A stretch of 64,000 nt of DNA, from NCBI GenBank assembly GCA_028683435.1, contig JAQUIG010000006.1, forward strand, positions 48,183 through 112,182, given 5' to 3'. The position numbers and the translations under genes are program-made. Below are positions 51,160-59,561 of this stretch, one piece after another. The notes beneath the pieces are model-generated. The model did no database searches. It was not told the DNA's origin and saw only the letters and a program-made list of their open reading frames with translations. The stretch's first letter is position 1. Every line of letters begins with the position of its first letter. The DNA comes from Desulfuromonadaceae bacterium. GTDB lineage: Bacteria; Desulfobacterota; Desulfuromonadia; Geobacterales; Pseudopelobacteraceae.

Positions 51160-52286
51160 GCTGTTTCAATCCAATCCCGTTTGCAGCACTGTGATGGCAT
51201 GGCTCCCACGCTGGTTAACAGCATGGTGACGGCATTGACCACTTCATCAACGGTGATATCCCGCATGCATTGGTCGTTTATCGGACAGGGTGGCGTTGTT
51301 CCAAACGTGGTACAGGGGGAGCAGGGCAATTCCTTGTTGATCACGATATGACGATCCCCTCGTGGAGCCCATTTTTTAGCCCTTCCTGGTCCGAACAGGG
51401 ATACCGTCGGCACCCCCAGCCCAACAGCAATATGCAGCACCCCGGAGTCACCACTCAGCATCAGAGAACTCTTTTGAATCACGGCAGCGGTTTCAGATAA
51501 CGAAGTCAATCCGGCAAGATTAAGTCCCAATCCTCCGCCAGCAATCACTTCGCCCTGCTGGTTATCCTCTTTCCCCCCCACGGCAACCGTCCTGATTCCA
51601 AAAATAGACAGCATTTCAGCAACTCGTCGGAACCGATCCGCACCCCAGCGCCGCTCCGCAATACTGGCCCCAGGAAAAAGTGTCACAAATGGTTCATTAT
51701 TCAGTGATTCCAGCAGACCAGCAATTTTGGCAGAGGCTGCATCCGGAACAGACAGAAACGGAGACTCCATCTCCACTTCCCCCGCTTCGATCCCCAGCGG
51801 CTTCAGGAGGTGAGCAAAATTGACCGCCTCATAATCATCATGCGAATAAGGTATCGGATAGGTGAACATCCGTCGGCGCTCGTTAGTATCGAAACCAATT
51901 TTGACCGGTGCCGCTGCGATTCGCGCCACCACCGCCGACAGCCGATGCCACTGCTCAGTATCGATCACGACATCGTAGCTGCAGCGCAAAACCTGAAGCA
52001 ATTCCATGGGACGATCATAACAGAGCAGCCTGTCAACACCGCAAATCAGCAAAAAAGCACCGGCATTTCGCTGCTCGGCCAGGACCGTGACATGAATAGA
52101 TGGATAGATCTTTTTGAGGGAGCGAATGACGGGAGCCAGGAGCACAGCATCACCGATGCCGCCAGGACGGATGAGGAGGACGGAGGTAACAGGGGAAGCC
52201 AAGTCTCTGTGCGCCGGCACAGGTAATGCGGAGGCTGAGATGTATCCAATAGCAGCATCCAGCTTTTTAAGCAGACGTATATTCAC
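51156..52286 (-). CDS. GT9 heptosyltransferase-like glycosyltransferase
   Basis: About 376 residues from the GTG at 52286, which overlaps the stop of the flavoprotein gene as GTGA; the track uses ATG at 52310 eight codons earlier and that remains possible. SVLLIRPGGIGDAVLLAPVIRSLKKIYP is the family's N-terminal motif; VTLFPGASIAERRW and MLSGDSGVLHIAVGLGVPTVSLFGPG are the ADP-heptose-binding motifs. CTTFGTTPPCPINDQCMRDI is the C-terminal Cys-containing signature of many GT9 members. It transfers a heptose or related sugar to LPS core or another glycolipid. Confidence 0.9.
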   Translation of the reverse strand: MNIRLLKKLDAAIGYISASALPVPAHRDLASPVTSVLLIRPGGIGDAVLLAPVIRSLKKIYPSIHVTVLAEQRNAGAFLLICGVDRLLCYDRPMELLQVLRCSYDVVIDTEQWHRLSAVVARIAAAPVKIGFDTNERRRMFTYPIPYSHDDYEAVNFAHLLKPLGIEAGEVEMESPFLSVPDAASAKIAGLLESLNNEPFVTLFPGASIAERRWGADRFRRVAEMLSIFGIRTVAVGGKEDNQQGEVIAGGGLGLNLAGLTSLSETAAVIQKSSLMLSGDSGVLHIAVGLGVPTVSLFGPGRAKKWAPRGDRHIVINKELPCSPCTTFGTTPPCPINDQCMRDITVDEVVNAVTMLLTSVGAMPSQCCKRDWIETA

Positions 52287-53638
52287 CCTGCAACACCGTT
52301 CAAGGTACATTCATCGTTGCCAGTCAACAACCGGTCAGCGACCTCTACCCCTTGCATAAAAGAATGATCCATATTGCCAACTTCGTATTTCCAGGCACCA
52401 AAACGGCCCCGAGAGTAGATGGATCTGGATTCAAGGTACGGCTGAATTGTGGCAAGCGCCTTGTCACGCCCTAACGTCGGCACAGGATAGGAATACGGAA
52501 TATCGATAAGGTAACGACTTGCAATGTGTGCCTTTTGCCCCTCATCAATCATGCCACTGTTCGCAAGCCCCTGGATTGTAGCTTCAACAATTCTTGTTTT
52601 GTCTTCAGGCTTATGTGACGAATAGGTAGTTTCGCACATCAGCGAGAAATACCGTTCTGTACCGCCATCGGGGACATTGAAACGGGAATAGTTGTGAAAA
52701 TTGGTTACCCGGTAGAAGGGGGAATTGTTTTCAGGAAAATACATCCAGCACTTTGAGTCATCACGCCTGCCTTCAAAACCTAGCCCGACGATCAGGCCGC
52801 TATTGTGAATCAGGTTACCGGCGGCAGCTGCTATCGGTTCAGGAATCACACGACATTTCGCCACCAACAGGTCAAGCGGTGATGTATTGATCAGGACATC
52901 ATAGCGTTCGACCCTTCCGTTTGAAAAGGTCACCGTCTTCTGATCAAGATCTATTTCCCTCATCTCATGATGTAGATGAATTTTCTCCTGTAATGGTTTA
53001 GCAATGCCTTCATAAATTGCTCCCGTGCCCCCATATTTTGGAAACTTGAATACGTTATTCGGCCCCCAGCTCAGGTCGTCGCTCCCCTCGGCAATGTTTT
53101 GTTCTATGCGGTCAAGATCCACCACACTCACCCGTTCGGCAATCCAGGCTTTGCTCATAGACTCCAGCGGCACGCCCCATACCTTACTGTTGTAGGGTTC
53201 CATGAAGTACTTGACGATACCGCGGCCGAAGACCGTATCCATCCACCCCCTGAAGTTTGTCGTTTGGTCGGGGAAACCTGACAACTCCCGCAAACCGGCA
53301 ACACATTCACGGAGCGCGTCATCCGGAAGATATCTGATATTGTTCTGAAAAGGATACGGTACCCAACGTTGCAGGATACGGATCCAGCTTTCCCGCTGAT
53401 GCTCGTAGTAGTTATCTCCAAGTGACTCGGCAACGGCTTGGTCGAAGTAGTCATAATGGGAGAAGACAACATGACCGCCAACATCCCAGGTGAAACCGTT
53501 GTCATCACGAAACGAAGCGGACAGACCACCGACATGGTCGTTACGTTCAAAAAGCTGCCAGTCCGTATGGCCAAGTTTGCTGAGATGATGGGCAGCGCCC
53601 AGGCCACAGGGACCGGCACCGAGGATGAGAATTTTCAT
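52283..53638 (-). CDS. FAD-dependent amine-oxidase/UDP-galactopyranose-mutase-like protein
   Basis: 451 residues. FAD-binding Rossmann motif ILILGAGPCGLGAAHHLS at the start, then LFERNDHVGGLSASFRD and DVGGHVVFSHYDYFD, which match the protoporphyrinogen-oxidase/UGM-like group found in surface polysaccharide clusters. The C-terminal half has SIYSRGRFGAWKYEVGNMDHSFMQG, the FAD-anchoring motif. It likely acts on a nucleotide sugar or lipid-linked sugar; the exact substrate is not readable. It overlaps the GT9 gene and is the first gene of this minus-strand trio with ligB. Confidence 0.85.
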   Translation of the reverse strand: MKILILGAGPCGLGAAHHLSKLGHTDWQLFERNDHVGGLSASFRDDNGFTWDVGGHVVFSHYDYFDQAVAESLGDNYYEHQRESWIRILQRWVPYPFQNNIRYLPDDALRECVAGLRELSGFPDQTTNFRGWMDTVFGRGIVKYFMEPYNSKVWGVPLESMSKAWIAERVSVVDLDRIEQNIAEGSDDLSWGPNNVFKFPKYGGTGAIYEGIAKPLQEKIHLHHEMREIDLDQKTVTFSNGRVERYDVLINTSPLDLLVAKCRVIPEPIAAAAGNLIHNSGLIVGLGFEGRRDDSKCWMYFPENNSPFYRVTNFHNYSRFNVPDGGTERYFSLMCETTYSSHKPEDKTRIVEATIQGLANSGMIDEGQKAHIASRYLIDIPYSYPVPTLGRDKALATIQPYLESRSIYSRGRFGAWKYEVGNMDHSFMQGVEVADRLLTGNDECTLNGVAG

Positions 53639-53735
53639 AGATGTTTACGGCCTTTCAATACAAAGATCCAAACCGCCACAACGGAATTCTGATTCCGGAA
53701 CAAATCTCAATACCATTCATAATCTCGGGTTGCGA

Positions 53736-54974
53736 TTAATTCCTGTCCCACAAAGAGCTGATAGGCATAGCAAGAAGGTTACTGCCAAAGGATACGATGT
53801 CGCTGCCACCATACAAAACAATACCTCTCAGAAACTGCTTTCCGGAAGCCTCCGCAAGTGATTGGAGTCCCCGAAAATCGTGTCCTCTGACACTTTTTGC
53901 CGATTTAATTTCTATACCGATAATCCTTCCGGCACGATCTTCAAGAACAACGTCAACCTCCTGCCCTGCCTGTGTGCGAAAATGGAGCATCGCAGGTTTT
54001 GTATCACTCCATGAAATCTGTTTTTTCAGCTCCATTATCACAAAATTTTCTACTACAGCGCCGCATAACGGCGTGTTTTCAAGCCTGACGGCATCAACAG
54101 CAAGCAATGTTGTCAGTAGACCGGTGTCACTCATAATCAGCTTGGAGGTTTTAAAAAGCCTCTTCCCGAGGTTTGAATACCAGGCAGGAAGATGATCAAT
54201 CAGAAATATCGTCTCAAAAAGGGACATATAGCGCTTCAACGTACTTTGGGGAAGACCGGTCGTTCTTGAAAGTTCCGAATAATTTAGCAGCGATGGAGAT
54301 CTGGTTGCAAGCATGGCAAGGAGACGCGGCATTGCGGCAAGACCGTCAATATTAGCTATGTCACGCACATCACGCTGCAAAATAGTGGTGATATAGGATT
54401 CGAACCAGGCACGACGACGTGACTCTGAAGTTCTTGCAGCCGCCTCCGGATACCCTCCCCTTATGGCTCTTTCAATGAGGGTTGCGTCGTTATCACCACT
54501 GTTCAATACTTGAGTGGGTACGTTTTCAGAAAACAGAGTATCAATAAATCTTTCCCTGAGACCCGAAAACTCTCCTTGAGACAGCGGCCATAAGGTAAAT
54601 ATCTCCATCCTGCCTGCCAAAGATTCCGAAAGGCGAGGCAGAAGAAGTACGTTTGCCGATCCGGTAAGCAGATAGCGCCCAGGTTTGCGATTCTGATCAA
54701 CATCTGCCTTGATAGCAACAAAAAGCTCCGGCGCACGCTGAATCTCATCAATCACAACAGATTCGCCCAACCCGGAAAGAAACCCCACAGGATCGTGCTT
54801 TGCCGCAGCAAGCACAGTAGCATCATCCAAAGTTACATAGCGTTCAATATGCTTTTGGTTAATGATGGCTTTTGCCAGGGTACTTTTCCCGGTCTGCCTC
54901 GCTCCGTTTAGCATGACGACAGGAGTATCAGAAAGAGCTTCGATAATTTTAGGGGTAATATTTCTTGTTATCAT
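53736..54974 (-). CDS. AAA ATPase with DUF4143 (AAA_14) domain
   Basis: 412 residues. Walker A NGARQTGKSTLAKAI (about 22-36), Walker B VVIDEIQRAPELF, sensor strand YLLTGSANVLLL, and after about 200 the DUF4143 domain (NYSELSRTTGLPQSTLKRYMSLFETIFLIDHLPAW) with a C-terminal nuclease-like strand set (VDVVLEDRAGRIIGIEIKSAKS). This family is widespread and multi-copy in accessory DNA; the function is not established. The preceding 269 bases (54975-55243) contain no convincing gene. Confidence 0.88.
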   Translation of the reverse strand: MITRNITPKIIEALSDTPVVMLNGARQTGKSTLAKAIINQKHIERYVTLDDATVLAAAKHDPVGFLSGLGESVVIDEIQRAPELFVAIKADVDQNRKPGRYLLTGSANVLLLPRLSESLAGRMEIFTLWPLSQGEFSGLRERFIDTLFSENVPTQVLNSGDNDATLIERAIRGGYPEAAARTSESRRRAWFESYITTILQRDVRDIANIDGLAAMPRLLAMLATRSPSLLNYSELSRTTGLPQSTLKRYMSLFETIFLIDHLPAWYSNLGKRLFKTSKLIMSDTGLLTTLLAVDAVRLENTPLCGAVVENFVIMELKKQISWSDTKPAMLHFRTQAGQEVDVVLEDRAGRIIGIEIKSAKSVRGHDFRGLQSLAEASGKQFLRGIVLYGGSDIVSFGSNLLAMPISSLWDRN

Positions 54975-55243
54975 AACCAGATATTAGCCATTCAGTTGCT
55001 AAATATCAACCATAAAATTGCTCATTGAGTAATCCTGTAGTTACAAGCTTGAAAGGTTTTAAAAAACAGACGTTTCTGAATACAATCGCAATCACCTTGG
55101 CCGGAACATGGGGTAAAGATGATGGAAACCTAGTGTCAGGCTTGTAAGATTGCAAGATTAAGTTCCTGCCGGTGGCTTTACCGTAAAAGACTTCTCGATG
55201 GCCATCATTACTGCGATCAGAAACGTATCGGGAAAAATATTCA
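54975..55243. other. Intergenic region, no supported gene
   Basis: 269 bases between the AAA/DUF4143 gene and the GNAT toxin. A short plus-strand frame reading GFKKQTFLNTIAITLAGTWG lacks a convincing start and RBS and is probably chance or a remnant. I see no terminator with a good T run and no repeat. Confidence 0.5.
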
Positions 55244-55750
55244 TCAGATACAAGCGTTGATTAGAGTTTTGAGAGGCAGAAAAAGTTTAAGGGGGTCATC
55301 TTGCAGTGGTATAAAATTAAATTGAAGATAAAAACTTTTAGCCTGTTCATCTTTAGCGTCCACAAAAAAACCGGTAATTGCCCCTGACTCGCGAGCAGCA
55401 GAAACAACCCGTTTAACTGCTTCTGCCAGCATCAAAGCACCGTATCCTCTGCCTTGACAGCTCTTTTCAACAGCAAGCCGGGCAAGCTTTGCAGCTGGCA
55501 GACGTGAGGATTTTGGCAATTTATGGGAATATTGTTCAGGCAGAGTCTGAATGCTGACCTCAAAAAAAGCCAGAGTAAAATAGCCCACTATTTTTTCGGG
55601 ACTTTCTTCATCGAGCAACACGTATGTGTTGGAAAGACCTTTTTCTCTGTGCTGCCGAGCAGTTTTCTGCAGGAATTCGTTCAGTATCAGCACGCCGCAA
55701 TCAAACGACTTTCGATCGTGCGATGATGAAAGAACCTGAAATATCAGCAT
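55244..55750 (-). CDS. GNAT acetyltransferase toxin (TacT-like)
   Basis: 168 residues. GNAT fold with acetyl-CoA-binding EKSCQGRGYGALMLAEAV (Q/R-x-x-G-x-G/A, about 92-109), preceded by FDCGVLILNEFLQKTARQHREKGLSNTYVL (the N-terminal block of the TA subfamily) and ending FIPLQDDPLKLFLPLKTL, the characteristic C-terminal motif of TacT/AtaT-like toxins. These acetylate the amino group of charged tRNA and stop translation. It overlaps the antitoxin gene by 7 bases, the usual TA order (antitoxin first). Confidence 0.9.
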   Translation of the reverse strand: MLIFQVLSSSHDRKSFDCGVLILNEFLQKTARQHREKGLSNTYVLLDEESPEKIVGYFTLAFFEVSIQTLPEQYSHKLPKSSRLPAAKLARLAVEKSCQGRGYGALMLAEAVKRVVSAARESGAITGFFVDAKDEQAKSFYLQFNFIPLQDDPLKLFLPLKTLINACI

Positions 55751-56037
55751 TTGACGAGCCTGGTATGTTTATTAATCGCTTCAATAAGCTTTTCATTGGG
55801 AAGAGGCGGTTTATCCAAAGCATTTAAAAAAAACTGTGCATCCTGTTCTGAAAGCCGTAACAACTCTTCACGCTCCAGGATTTCACTAGCGCGATCAAGA
55901 GCAGACTGTACAATAAACTGGTTAATGGTAGCGCCGTAAACCGCAGCTGCTTTCTCAATAACAGCCCTGTTTGACCGTGGAATTCGGGAAACTATCCGGT
56001 CATCAGATGGTATTCTTTTTGTTGCTGTTGCTTGCAT
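55744..56037 (-). CDS. DUF1778 ribbon-helix-helix antitoxin (TacA-like)
   Basis: 97 residues from ATG 56037 (MQATATKRIPSDDR) with AGGAGG 6 bases upstream; the track's start at 56079 lies in the operator palindrome. IVSRIPRSNRAVIEKAAAVYGATINQFIVQSALDRASEIL is the RHH DUF1778 domain (about 12-52), and the C-terminal tail (SEQDAQFFLNALDKPPLPNEKL) is the part that wraps the GNAT toxin. It neutralises the toxin and represses the operon through the palindrome upstream. Confidence 0.92.
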   Translation of the reverse strand: MQATATKRIPSDDRIVSRIPRSNRAVIEKAAAVYGATINQFIVQSALDRASEILEREELLRLSEQDAQFFLNALDKPPLPNEKLIEAINKHTRLVKC

Positions 56038-56071
56038 GGCTGCCTCCTGTTTTTTACCATTCAAACAGAAA

Positions 56072-56088
56072 GTTGCCATTTTGGCAAC
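56072..56088. promoter_or_regulatory. Perfect palindrome upstream of the TA operon (autoregulatory operator)
   Basis: GTTGCCATTTTGGCAAC: a 6-base inverted repeat with a 5-base centre. On the minus strand it overlaps a possible -35 (TTGCCA) with TTGAAT as a -10 after 17 bases. It is 35 bases from the antitoxin start. RHH antitoxins of this type bind such repeats, so it is the likely self-repression site. Confidence 0.65.
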
Positions 56089-56154
56089 AATTTAATCACA
56101 CAACACCGCGAATTGTTATACTTTTAATCTTTAAAGCCTGATAATCATCTAAAA

Positions 56155-56239
56155 GGCACCTCCTGAATCAACGGATGCAAAAACCTTCCGATATGCTCAG
56201 TAAGACGTCCAATCTTGCAAAGCACAATCAGGAGGTGCC
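56155..56239 (+). repeat. 12-bp inverted repeat enclosing the transposase RBS (IS110 left end)
   Basis: GGCACCTCCTGA (56155-56166) and TCAGGAGGTGCC (56228-56239), exact inverted copies 61 bases apart. The right copy contains the AGGAGGT RBS of the transposase at 56242, so pairing in the transcript would hide it. The region is in the IS110-family left end, where structured non-coding RNA has been described in related elements. Confidence 0.7.
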
Positions 56240-56241
56240 CG

Positions 56242-57178
56242 ATGAAACTGTACTCTGGAATCGATCTGCATTCAAGCAACAGCTATTTGGCAATCGTTGA
56301 TGAAGCCGGCAAACGCATCTTCAAAGAGAAAGCTGCTAACGACATAAGGGCAATTGTCCGTGCGTTTGAGCCGTTTCGAAATGATCTTGCCGGTATTGTC
56401 GTAGAATCCACCTACAACTGGTATTGGCTTATCGATGGGCTGATGGCTGAAGGATTCACCCTACACCTGGCGAATCCTTCAGCCATCCAGAAATATTCAG
56501 GCATGAGGTATGCCGACGACAAGCACGATGCCTTCTGGTTGGCCGAGATGCTGCGACTGAATATTTTACCGACGGGTTACATTTACCGAAGGATACCAGG
56601 CCGATCCGCGACCTGCTCAGGAAACGGGGGCACTTGGTATCATTGAGATCATCGCTTTTGATCAGCCTTCAGAACATTATCACCAGAAATTGCGGTGAAA
56701 ACCAACGATATAAAGCGCCTTCGTGAAAACCGTGTTCAGCCGTATCTGGCAGACAACGAGGATCTGGCTCTTGCCGGCCAGGTAAGTAAAGACTCTATAG
56801 ATTTCTTGGCAGATTTACACGATTGAGAGCTTTCTTGAGAAGAAGCTTGAGCTTACAGATACCTACAAGAAGCTAATCACGATTCCCGGCATCGGTAAAA
56901 TTCTGGGACTGACCATCATGCTTGAAACCGGCCCAATTGAACGATTCGAAAAAGTCGGCAACTATGCATCATATTGTCGGGCGGTCTCTACGCAATGGAT
57001 AAGCAACGGCAAATCCAAGGGAAAGGGGAACAAGAAAAACGGCAACAAGTACCTTTGTTGGGCGTTCTCCGAGGCTGCGGAATTTGCAAGGCGTTACGAT
57101 AACAAGGCCAGAGCCGTTGCCAGCAGCCTTTTAATGGGTGACCCGCTTTTTTTCTTAGCCAAAATACCATCATATTAG
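56242..57178 (+). pseudogene. IS110-family transposase, frameshifted
   Basis: The first 110 residues (MKLYSGIDLHSSNSYLAIVDEAG ... ADDKHDAFWLAEML) are an IS110 DEDD domain. Near 56577 a missing base shifts the frame; a second frame carries RPIRDLLRKRGHLV and RSSLLISLQNIITRN. Another shift near 56700 leads to DIKRLRENRVQPYL, and a third near 56808 to the Tnp C-terminal half (IESFLEKKLELTDTYKKL, IPGIGKILGL) ending at 57178. At least three frameshifts mean it is inactive. The C-terminal part contains SNGKSKGKGNKKNGNKYL, the catalytic-Ser region of the family. IS110 elements insert without target duplications, so ends are not marked by repeats. Confidence 0.85.
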
Positions 57179-57181
57179 TTG

Positions 57182-57505
57182 TTATTTCGGTTGATTGTGA
57201 AATCCGACCAAGTTCGCCAGTTTCAGAATACAGGATTTAGCACAGTATCTAAGACGTATAAGAAAGTGAATAATACGTAAAGCAAAGAAAGGTGGAAGTA
57301 GCGATAAAGTTTTAAGCATGACATTTATCGAAATCATGTAGATTACTTCAAAAACAAAAGTCAGTCTCAGCGCAAGAATATCAAATATTTGAGGGTAACG
57401 AGCAGCAACTTTGGTCGAGGCTTCCCAATCATTTAGCTTTAACCAACGGATACTCAGTCCATCAACAATTCTTCGTATAATCTGTATTCTAAGCGGATAT
57501 GTCAT
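57182..57505 (-). CDS. Hypothetical protein, probably truncated by the IS element
   Basis: 107 residues from ATG 57505 (GAGG 11 bases upstream; the track has a TTG at 57529). The sequence MTYPLRIQIIRRIVDGLSIRWLKLN is followed by LTFVFEVIYMISINVMLKTLSLLPPFFALRIIHFL, hydrophobic and partly membrane-like. It overlaps the end of the HAD gene by 17 bases, so it once followed it in an operon. Its final residues lie 4 bases from the IS transposase stop and are probably IS-derived, so the original gene was likely longer. No family recognised. Confidence 0.5.
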   Translation of the reverse strand: MTYPLRIQIIRRIVDGLSIRWLKLNDWEASTKVAARYPQIFDILALRLTFVFEVIYMISINVMLKTLSLLPPFFALRIIHFLIRLRYCAKSCILKLANLVGFHNQPK

Positions 57506-59561
57506 TGTTCTCGATAACCTCTGGTGCAATTCTCTTCCAGCAGACGAATCGTTTTAGTGCAAAGTAAGCATCTTTCAGAAACGGAATACGCGACTTGGCC
57601 AGCAAAGCCTCACGCCAAGGAGTGTTGATAAAATTCCTTAGTGTTGTGCTCGGTCTAAATAAGGAGAAGATTGACAAACTCCCGACTATTCCTCTCTTTT
57701 CTTCAGACCCAAAATCTTCACTATTCTCCATCATTGACAACACATCTATAATTTCAAAATTCGGAAAGCTGATTTTTGAATCGTAATACTGAACTGCAAA
57801 TTGAGACATCGCATGTGAAGTGATACCGGTCATTTTAACCATTGAAGCGTACTCTGCGAGATAGTGCATTACTCCTTTTTGTATTTCTAGTATTCCACTC
57901 GCTATCCGGTGACGTTCATTTAAGCTTGTATTATTGCTTGAAAAAACAGGCATCATTTTGCCTCTGGAGTTTCGCTGGTAACCCATTGTGGTTTCATGAA
58001 GCGATCTGCACGTGAATTCAAGTGATTCGCGGAAAAGACCAATTGCCATTTCCTCGGGTAATGCATGACGGTAATCATAGATCAAACCGGCCTTTCTGTT
58101 CGCAACATTGTATACAGGCGAATTGAGTCCTAAATAGGCTCCTTCAAGATTAGGAAACGATGCATCATCTCTGAACGCATGCTCAAGAGAGTCCTGAATT
58201 GTGCCAAGCCATCCAATATCTACAAGCATAGACGTTCCTCTGTTGTCGGTAAAAAAGCCATGTTCTTTCAAATAAGCCCTGAGCGCGCTTCGCATATTTT
58301 TAGCCCTAGATAAAAGCATCCCAAGAAAACGGTCATCACCAAAGAGCAAATCCATTTTTCTCATGATATATTTATCTGTGCAATCATCTGAGAGCTTGAG
58401 ATTAAATTCTTCAAGCAAACCGGCCAATCTGGTCATATCTCTAAGTCCCAGACGAGTTAAAAAAGACTCCACTTTTCGCACGCCATTAAATGCAAGTATC
58501 CTTTCACGATCACCCATTTCTCTTATGGACGATATAAATGCAGTATAACGACTGATACATAGATATACCGTCCGGGGAGGTTCATCCGGATACATGGATT
58601 GCCAGAATACGTCAAACATTTTCTTGAGAAGAAAACCCTCTCTCGCCATAAAGTAGAGGCTATCAACAGAACCTGTTCTCACCTTTTCAGCTAACCCATG
58701 AATAAAACTGACAAGCAAAGGGGCAACAATTCCCCTCCCCCATTCCTCGTAAAAACCATATTTCTCACTTGCATTGATTTTTTCACTACCCTCAGACAGA
58801 GATGAATGCACCGAAAATCCAAACCAGTAATCAGACTTATGTTCGCGTGATGTAATACTATTCAATCTAAAACGTCGCTGTAGATTCCATTGGTCATAAA
58901 GAAGATGTGACAAAATTCCTTTGGATTTTGGAATAAAATAATCACTTATGAAGTTGTCACCGATATGAAGCATCTGATGAGGCCCAATTCCCATCTTTTC
59001 CATGACAGTTCCGAACAGCCTTCCGCTACCCTTGTTAAGCAAGTAATCGGACGAGCAAAAAACCATTTCAAGAGCATCATCATAGCCAGCTTTACGCAGC
59101 AATCTTTCAACAAACGACCTCGGCAGATAAGTATCTGAAATTGCAATTATTCGACACCGTCCTGCCAAAGCACGGAGAACGCTTAGCATGCCAGGCATCG
59201 GTCTGATAAGCATGCTCTCCACCTCAAACTCAACAGCAATCAGTTTTTCGGTCAACGATGCGTTGTGGATCAGCATTTGTGACAGCTCAGAAAATATTTC
59301 TTGAACAGAGACTTCCGCGTCAAACCCAATCCTTCTGTTTTGCTCACGTAGCTGCTTTTCGATCTGATTTCTTGCTGTAAGCAGATCAACAATAGAAATG
59401 TCAACTAGTTTTCTTTCAACAGCAATTCGGGCTGCAAATCGCTTTGTATTCTCCGGTGGATCCGTCTTACGAATCAGCAGAGTATCAAAAACATCAAATG
59501 AAACGATGTCCGGCACCGCACCATTTAATATTTTAGTTATTTTTTCAGTCGAAGTTAACAT
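57489..59561 (-). CDS. HAD-superfamily protein of surface polysaccharide clusters (COG5610-like)
   Basis: 690 residues. An N-terminal HAD domain (about 15-225) with all four motifs: SFDVFDTLLIRK, IAISDTYLPRSF, GSGRLFGTVMEK region with Lys, and HIGDNFISDYFIP. The long C-terminal part (about 240-690) has no motif I recognise but contains YFMAREGFLLKKMFD and LVDIGWLGTIQDSLEHAF, seen in COG5610 proteins. These large HAD proteins are encoded with glycosyltransferases and Wzm/Wzt and probably act on phosphorylated sugars or glycans, as inference. Its ATG overlaps the GT4 stop by a few bases. Confidence 0.85.
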   Translation of the reverse strand: MLTSTEKITKILNGAVPDIVSFDVFDTLLIRKTDPPENTKRFAARIAVERKLVDISIVDLLTARNQIEKQLREQNRRIGFDAEVSVQEIFSELSQMLIHNASLTEKLIAVEFEVESMLIRPMPGMLSVLRALAGRCRIIAISDTYLPRSFVERLLRKAGYDDALEMVFCSSDYLLNKGSGRLFGTVMEKMGIGPHQMLHIGDNFISDYFIPKSKGILSHLLYDQWNLQRRFRLNSITSREHKSDYWFGFSVHSSLSEGSEKINASEKYGFYEEWGRGIVAPLLVSFIHGLAEKVRTGSVDSLYFMAREGFLLKKMFDVFWQSMYPDEPPRTVYLCISRYTAFISSIREMGDRERILAFNGVRKVESFLTRLGLRDMTRLAGLLEEFNLKLSDDCTDKYIMRKMDLLFGDDRFLGMLLSRAKNMRSALRAYLKEHGFFTDNRGTSMLVDIGWLGTIQDSLEHAFRDDASFPNLEGAYLGLNSPVYNVANRKAGLIYDYRHALPEEMAIGLFRESLEFTCRSLHETTMGYQRNSRGKMMPVFSSNNTSLNERHRIASGILEIQKGVMHYLAEYASMVKMTGITSHAMSQFAVQYYDSKISFPNFEIIDVLSMMENSEDFGSEEKRGIVGSLSIFSLFRPSTTLRNFINTPWREALLAKSRIPFLKDAYFALKRFVCWKRIAPEVIENNDISA

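Larger units (their letters stand above)
56089..57180 (+). mobile_element. Degraded IS110-family insertion sequence (approximate limits)
   Basis: Limits are inferred from the transposase remnant plus its upstream non-coding segment (roughly 56089-56241) and the point where the adjoining ORF resumes after 57178. The upstream segment carries the inverted repeat at 56155-56239. The right boundary could extend into the next 50-100 bases, as IS110 right ends usually do. Confidence 0.55.

Noticed and set aside
54975-55243. Short plus-strand frame (GFKKQTFLNTIAITLAGTWG)
   Set aside because: No convincing start codon with an RBS, and no family.
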